From: an uncultured Sulfurovum sp.
Lineage (GTDB): Bacteria > Campylobacterota > Campylobacteria > Campylobacterales > Sulfurovaceae
DNA length: 8,900 nt
Assembly: GCA_902727905.1 (NCBI GenBank)
Contig: CACVAR010000054.1
Coordinates: 1 to 8,900, forward strand
Reading direction: 5' to 3'
Shown here piece after piece: positions 7,801-8,900 of the stretch. Under the pieces are notes generated by a model, which was not told the DNA's origin, did not search any database, and worked only from the letters and a program-made list of their open reading frames with translations. Within the stretch, counting starts at the first letter, position 1, and every line of letters starts with the position of its first letter. Made by a program: the position numbers and the translations under genes.

Positions 7801-8374
7801 CTTTCATTTTAGAAAAACATATAATGATTTCTCTAATAAAAAACCTCATTTAATTGTTGATCAAAAAAGAGTTGATTATTTTAAGAAAAAATTACCTCAA
7901 GATGCTATATTTGTTGGTTTATCATGGAGAAGTTCTTTAACCAATGCTATGCGAAATATACATTATTTGTCTATAGAGGATATGCTACCATTATTTGATA
8001 TTCCTAATATTTACTTTGTGAATCTTCAGTATGATGAATGTCAACATGAATTAGATATTTTGAGAAATAAATACAATGTAGAGATTATAGATTTTCCAGA
8101 ATTAGATCAAATGAATGACTTTGATGGAGTTGCTGGTTTAATGAAAAATTTAGATCTTGTTATTTCTCCTTTTACAGCAGTGATTGAGCTGGCAGGTAGT
8201 ATTGGGGTAAAAGGATTATTGTTTTCAAATCATGGTGAGTCTTTTTGGCGAAAAGTGGATGGAGGAAATAGTGATGTTTGGTATGATAGTGTAAAAATCG
8301 TAAGTTCAGGAGAAATTGGTAATCAGAAAGCTATTGTTATGGCTCTAAAAAAAGAAATTCTAAAAATTATTTAG
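4811..8374 (+). CDS. KpsC-like / TPR / GT-B multidomain glycosyltransferase
   Basis: A 1187-residue cytoplasmic protein with at least three parts. Residues about 85-400 form one KpsC-like Capsule_synth module: MEDGFIRS (161-168), PYSLILD (178-184), GLYYNP (187-192), SKYNTPS (230-236), YRPHPE (291-296), NSLSGLEALLRG (338-349) and AAFYAGWGLTDD (357-368). KpsC modules are retaining Kdo transferases that use CMP-Kdo. Residues about 405-740 are not recognised and appear mostly helical. Residues about 750-870 look like TPR repeats (for example AKTLFTIGKHDEAKKVITEA). Residues about 890-1187 resemble the GT-B half of TPR-linked glycosyltransferases: VGLSWRSS (1035-1042), NIYFVNLQ (1066-1073), NLDLVISPFTAVIELAGSIG (1113-1132) and GGNSDVWY (1151-1158). 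There is no signal peptide or membrane segment. The start is ATG 4811 (or 4814), two bases after pseI, with only a distant GGAG at 4794. A true KpsC has two such modules and no TPR/GT part, so this is a distinct fusion. Transfer of Pse is inferred from context. Confidence 0.85.
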   Translation: MMKINKLFKNLKAFIFNVERLLSIPERKKLYIHFRNRINNFYSKKIPNSENYPYQIHDPYLVFEEGKDYEELFFVGENWLENNSSKPIALMIGFNNWKYGFITDYLKEYRTVYTPRKLSLSTSLSLFKLYPKPNVIIVWGYTENHFVRRYSIKKDIPLYRMEDGFIRSALLGASHATPYSLILDKKGLYYNPEMESDLEMILNNFDFQEDKQLLIEAEKCLKLIIDMKVSKYNTPSTKEINKLGIKIKKRIAILGQVDNDAAIRYGNIDNWSTEELIQLARYENPEADIIYRPHPEVYKGYQESKLKLKRIKYFAKISLPEEPLLEFLETIDHVYVINSLSGLEALLRGIKVTTVGAAFYAGWGLTDDRYKFERRDRELSLLELFAGIYLKYPKYLANLENSSMGLLTTCHKIKADAYIASFDINKKLFFNKEFEPLLENDYWGYFLLNNKDDLSLKDEKNMLSSTNFKKYFEGNNSNLFQLTLLYFVAGALQHDESRDLFIQKVRIYIHTMVLNEFLFDLEEYYPGDYLIKHSSWLLKENNEFEIANNMMSQYLKITSKENMSNEELHICQKKEFELNDINQRELIICKGNDTQEDKSFSLNNDDIKNLFEALENYKITLEYDNFINIAKKLLITNNASTLLFTRLCEMATLKMDTNSAIKIAKLIQKLDIYAHNRASVHMELENFDFNLSSKSFEYITDLFTLQLTLNPDRLNRSWAILKKYFAQENYYQFFSSIARLYVKNDIHQAVLYLELNKPLKSIGILKNLIDDGEKSDKLSVEYAKTLFTIGKHDEAKKVITEAISIEATHANYTEYLRQLKAKGKFIEAFRVSKEGLSKKIKLTDEGHLMPIYFGLGKIEEGFKCFHDTALKEKLIHAFGKDKYKSTHSISDIKNTLLIFSSGPAEEMRFASIYNELSKAIGFNNFKLTCDYRLKNILSRSFPQITFVAVKRTRFFTPESPLSNYNRLPSFELCNTLDNSTIKHVKSASQIKLVTELFFHFRKTYNDFSNKKPHLIVDQKRVDYFKKKLPQDAIFVGLSWRSSLTNAMRNIHYLSIEDMLPLFDIPNIYFVNLQYDECQHELDILRNKYNVEIIDFPELDQMNDFDGVAGLMKNLDLVISPFTAVIELAGSIGVKGLLFSNHGESFWRKVDGGNSDVWYDSVKIVSSGEIGNQKAIVMALKKEILKII

Positions 8375-8376
8375 TA

Positions 8377-8900
8377 ATGAAAATTGGTTATTATTTTTAC
8401 TTTAACAATGTTATTTCTATTTTTTCTAAACAACATTTTAAAGGTTGGGGAAGAAAAAATACAGGAAGATTTGCACAATGGTGTTATAAAATTTTTTCCG
8501 GGACTCTAATACTTAAAGAAGATGGTTTCATTCGTTCTCTAGACTTAGGTATTAATAATTCGCCTCCTTTTAGCCTAGTAGAAGATAATATAGGAATCTA
8601 TTATGATGTTACTGTTCCATCAAAACTTGAAAACATATTAAATACTTATGATTTTAATGCTGATAAACTTCTGCTTAAAAAAGCTAAAGAGGCAATAGAA
8701 CTTATAGAAAATTATCATATTTCCAAGTATAACAATGCTCCTAATGTTAGAGATAGTTTTTTTAAAGATGATGAAAAAAAGCGCGTACTAATTATTGCTC
8801 AAACAGCAGGTGATGCTTCTTTAGAGTATGGACTGGGTAATAAGTTTACAACAAAACAAATGATAGATGAGGCGATGAATGAAAATCTTAATGCTTCTAT
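8377..8900 (+). CDS. KpsC-like capsule glycosyltransferase, 5' part (runs off the window)
   Basis: An open frame starts at ATG 8377, two bases after the previous stop, and remains open for 174 codons to the window edge, so the 3' end is missing. The visible protein is a KpsC/Capsule_synth N-terminal portion: GWGRKNTGRFA (23-33), KEDGFIRS (47-54), PPFSLVED (63-70), IGIYYD (72-77), then LENILNTYDF, HISKYNNAP and a strand leading to AQTAGDASLEYG. It aligns block for block with residues about 160-285 of the preceding protein, including the spacing between the EDGFIRS, IYY, ILN and SKYN blocks, so the two are paralogous modules. The WGRK opening is closer to classical KpsC than the upstream copy is. 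No Shine-Dalgarno is obvious and coupling is likely. Whether it has one or two modules cannot be seen. It may transfer Kdo, Pse or another 2-keto-3-deoxy sugar acid. Confidence 0.85.
   Translation, partial: MKIGYYFYFNNVISIFSKQHFKGWGRKNTGRFAQWCYKIFSGTLILKEDGFIRSLDLGINNSPPFSLVEDNIGIYYDVTVPSKLENILNTYDFNADKLLLKKAKEAIELIENYHISKYNNAPNVRDSFFKDDEKKRVLIIAQTAGDASLEYGLGNKFTTKQMIDEAMNENLNAS

Noticed and set aside
1..8900. tRNA, rRNA, CRISPR array, insertion sequence or attachment site
   Set aside because: Coding density is near complete from 163 on. I saw no spaced direct repeats, transposase motifs or tRNA-like cloverleaf sequence.

Overview
The window is strongly AT-rich and densely coding, with every supported gene on the + strand. 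It looks like a surface or flagellar glycan locus. The base composition, the AGA/TTA-rich codon use, and PseH and PseI proteins that resemble the Campylobacter enzymes from end to end suggest a Campylobacterota genome (Campylobacter, Arcobacter or Sulfurimonas type). The exact genus cannot be fixed from this window.

Layout. Bases 1-162 are a short leader with a tiny ORF and two hairpins. Eight genes then follow with almost no space between them: an ATP-grasp ligase (163-1095), an extended SDR sugar epimerase/dehydratase (1088-1918), a PPP-type metallophosphoesterase (1915-2634), a PIG-L/LmbE deacetylase (2634-3314), PseH (3311-3802), PseI (3789-4808), a 1187-residue multidomain glycosyltransferase (4811-8374) and the 5' part of a second KpsC-like protein (8377 to the window edge). 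The first six genes overlap by 1-14 bases, and the last two junctions are 2-base gaps. No terminator is visible between genes. This is most simply one translationally coupled operon.

How the genes fit together. PseH and PseI catalyse two steps of pseudaminic acid (Pse) synthesis: N-acetylation of the UDP-4-amino sugar, and condensation of the 2,4-diacetamido sugar with phosphoenolpyruvate. PseB, PseC, PseG and PseF are not in the window and must be encoded elsewhere. The four upstream genes are not part of the standard Pse pathway. A deacetylase plus an ATP-grasp ligase would be a plausible pair for removing an acetyl group and putting another acyl group on the amine, so this module may tailor the sugar. 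This is inference.

The most unusual object is the 1187-residue protein. Its N-terminal third is a single KpsC-like (Capsule_synth) glycosyltransferase module, a family known for using CMP-Kdo. The middle is an unrecognised, probably helical region. The C-terminal part is TPR-like repeats followed by a GT-B half resembling the TPR-linked glycosyltransferases such as FlmG. Next to pseHI, the simplest hypothesis is a two-headed enzyme that places pseudaminic acid (or a derivative) and possibly a second sugar on a protein or glycan acceptor, perhaps flagellin. A second KpsC-like gene begins immediately downstream and is clearly paralogous to the N-terminal module.
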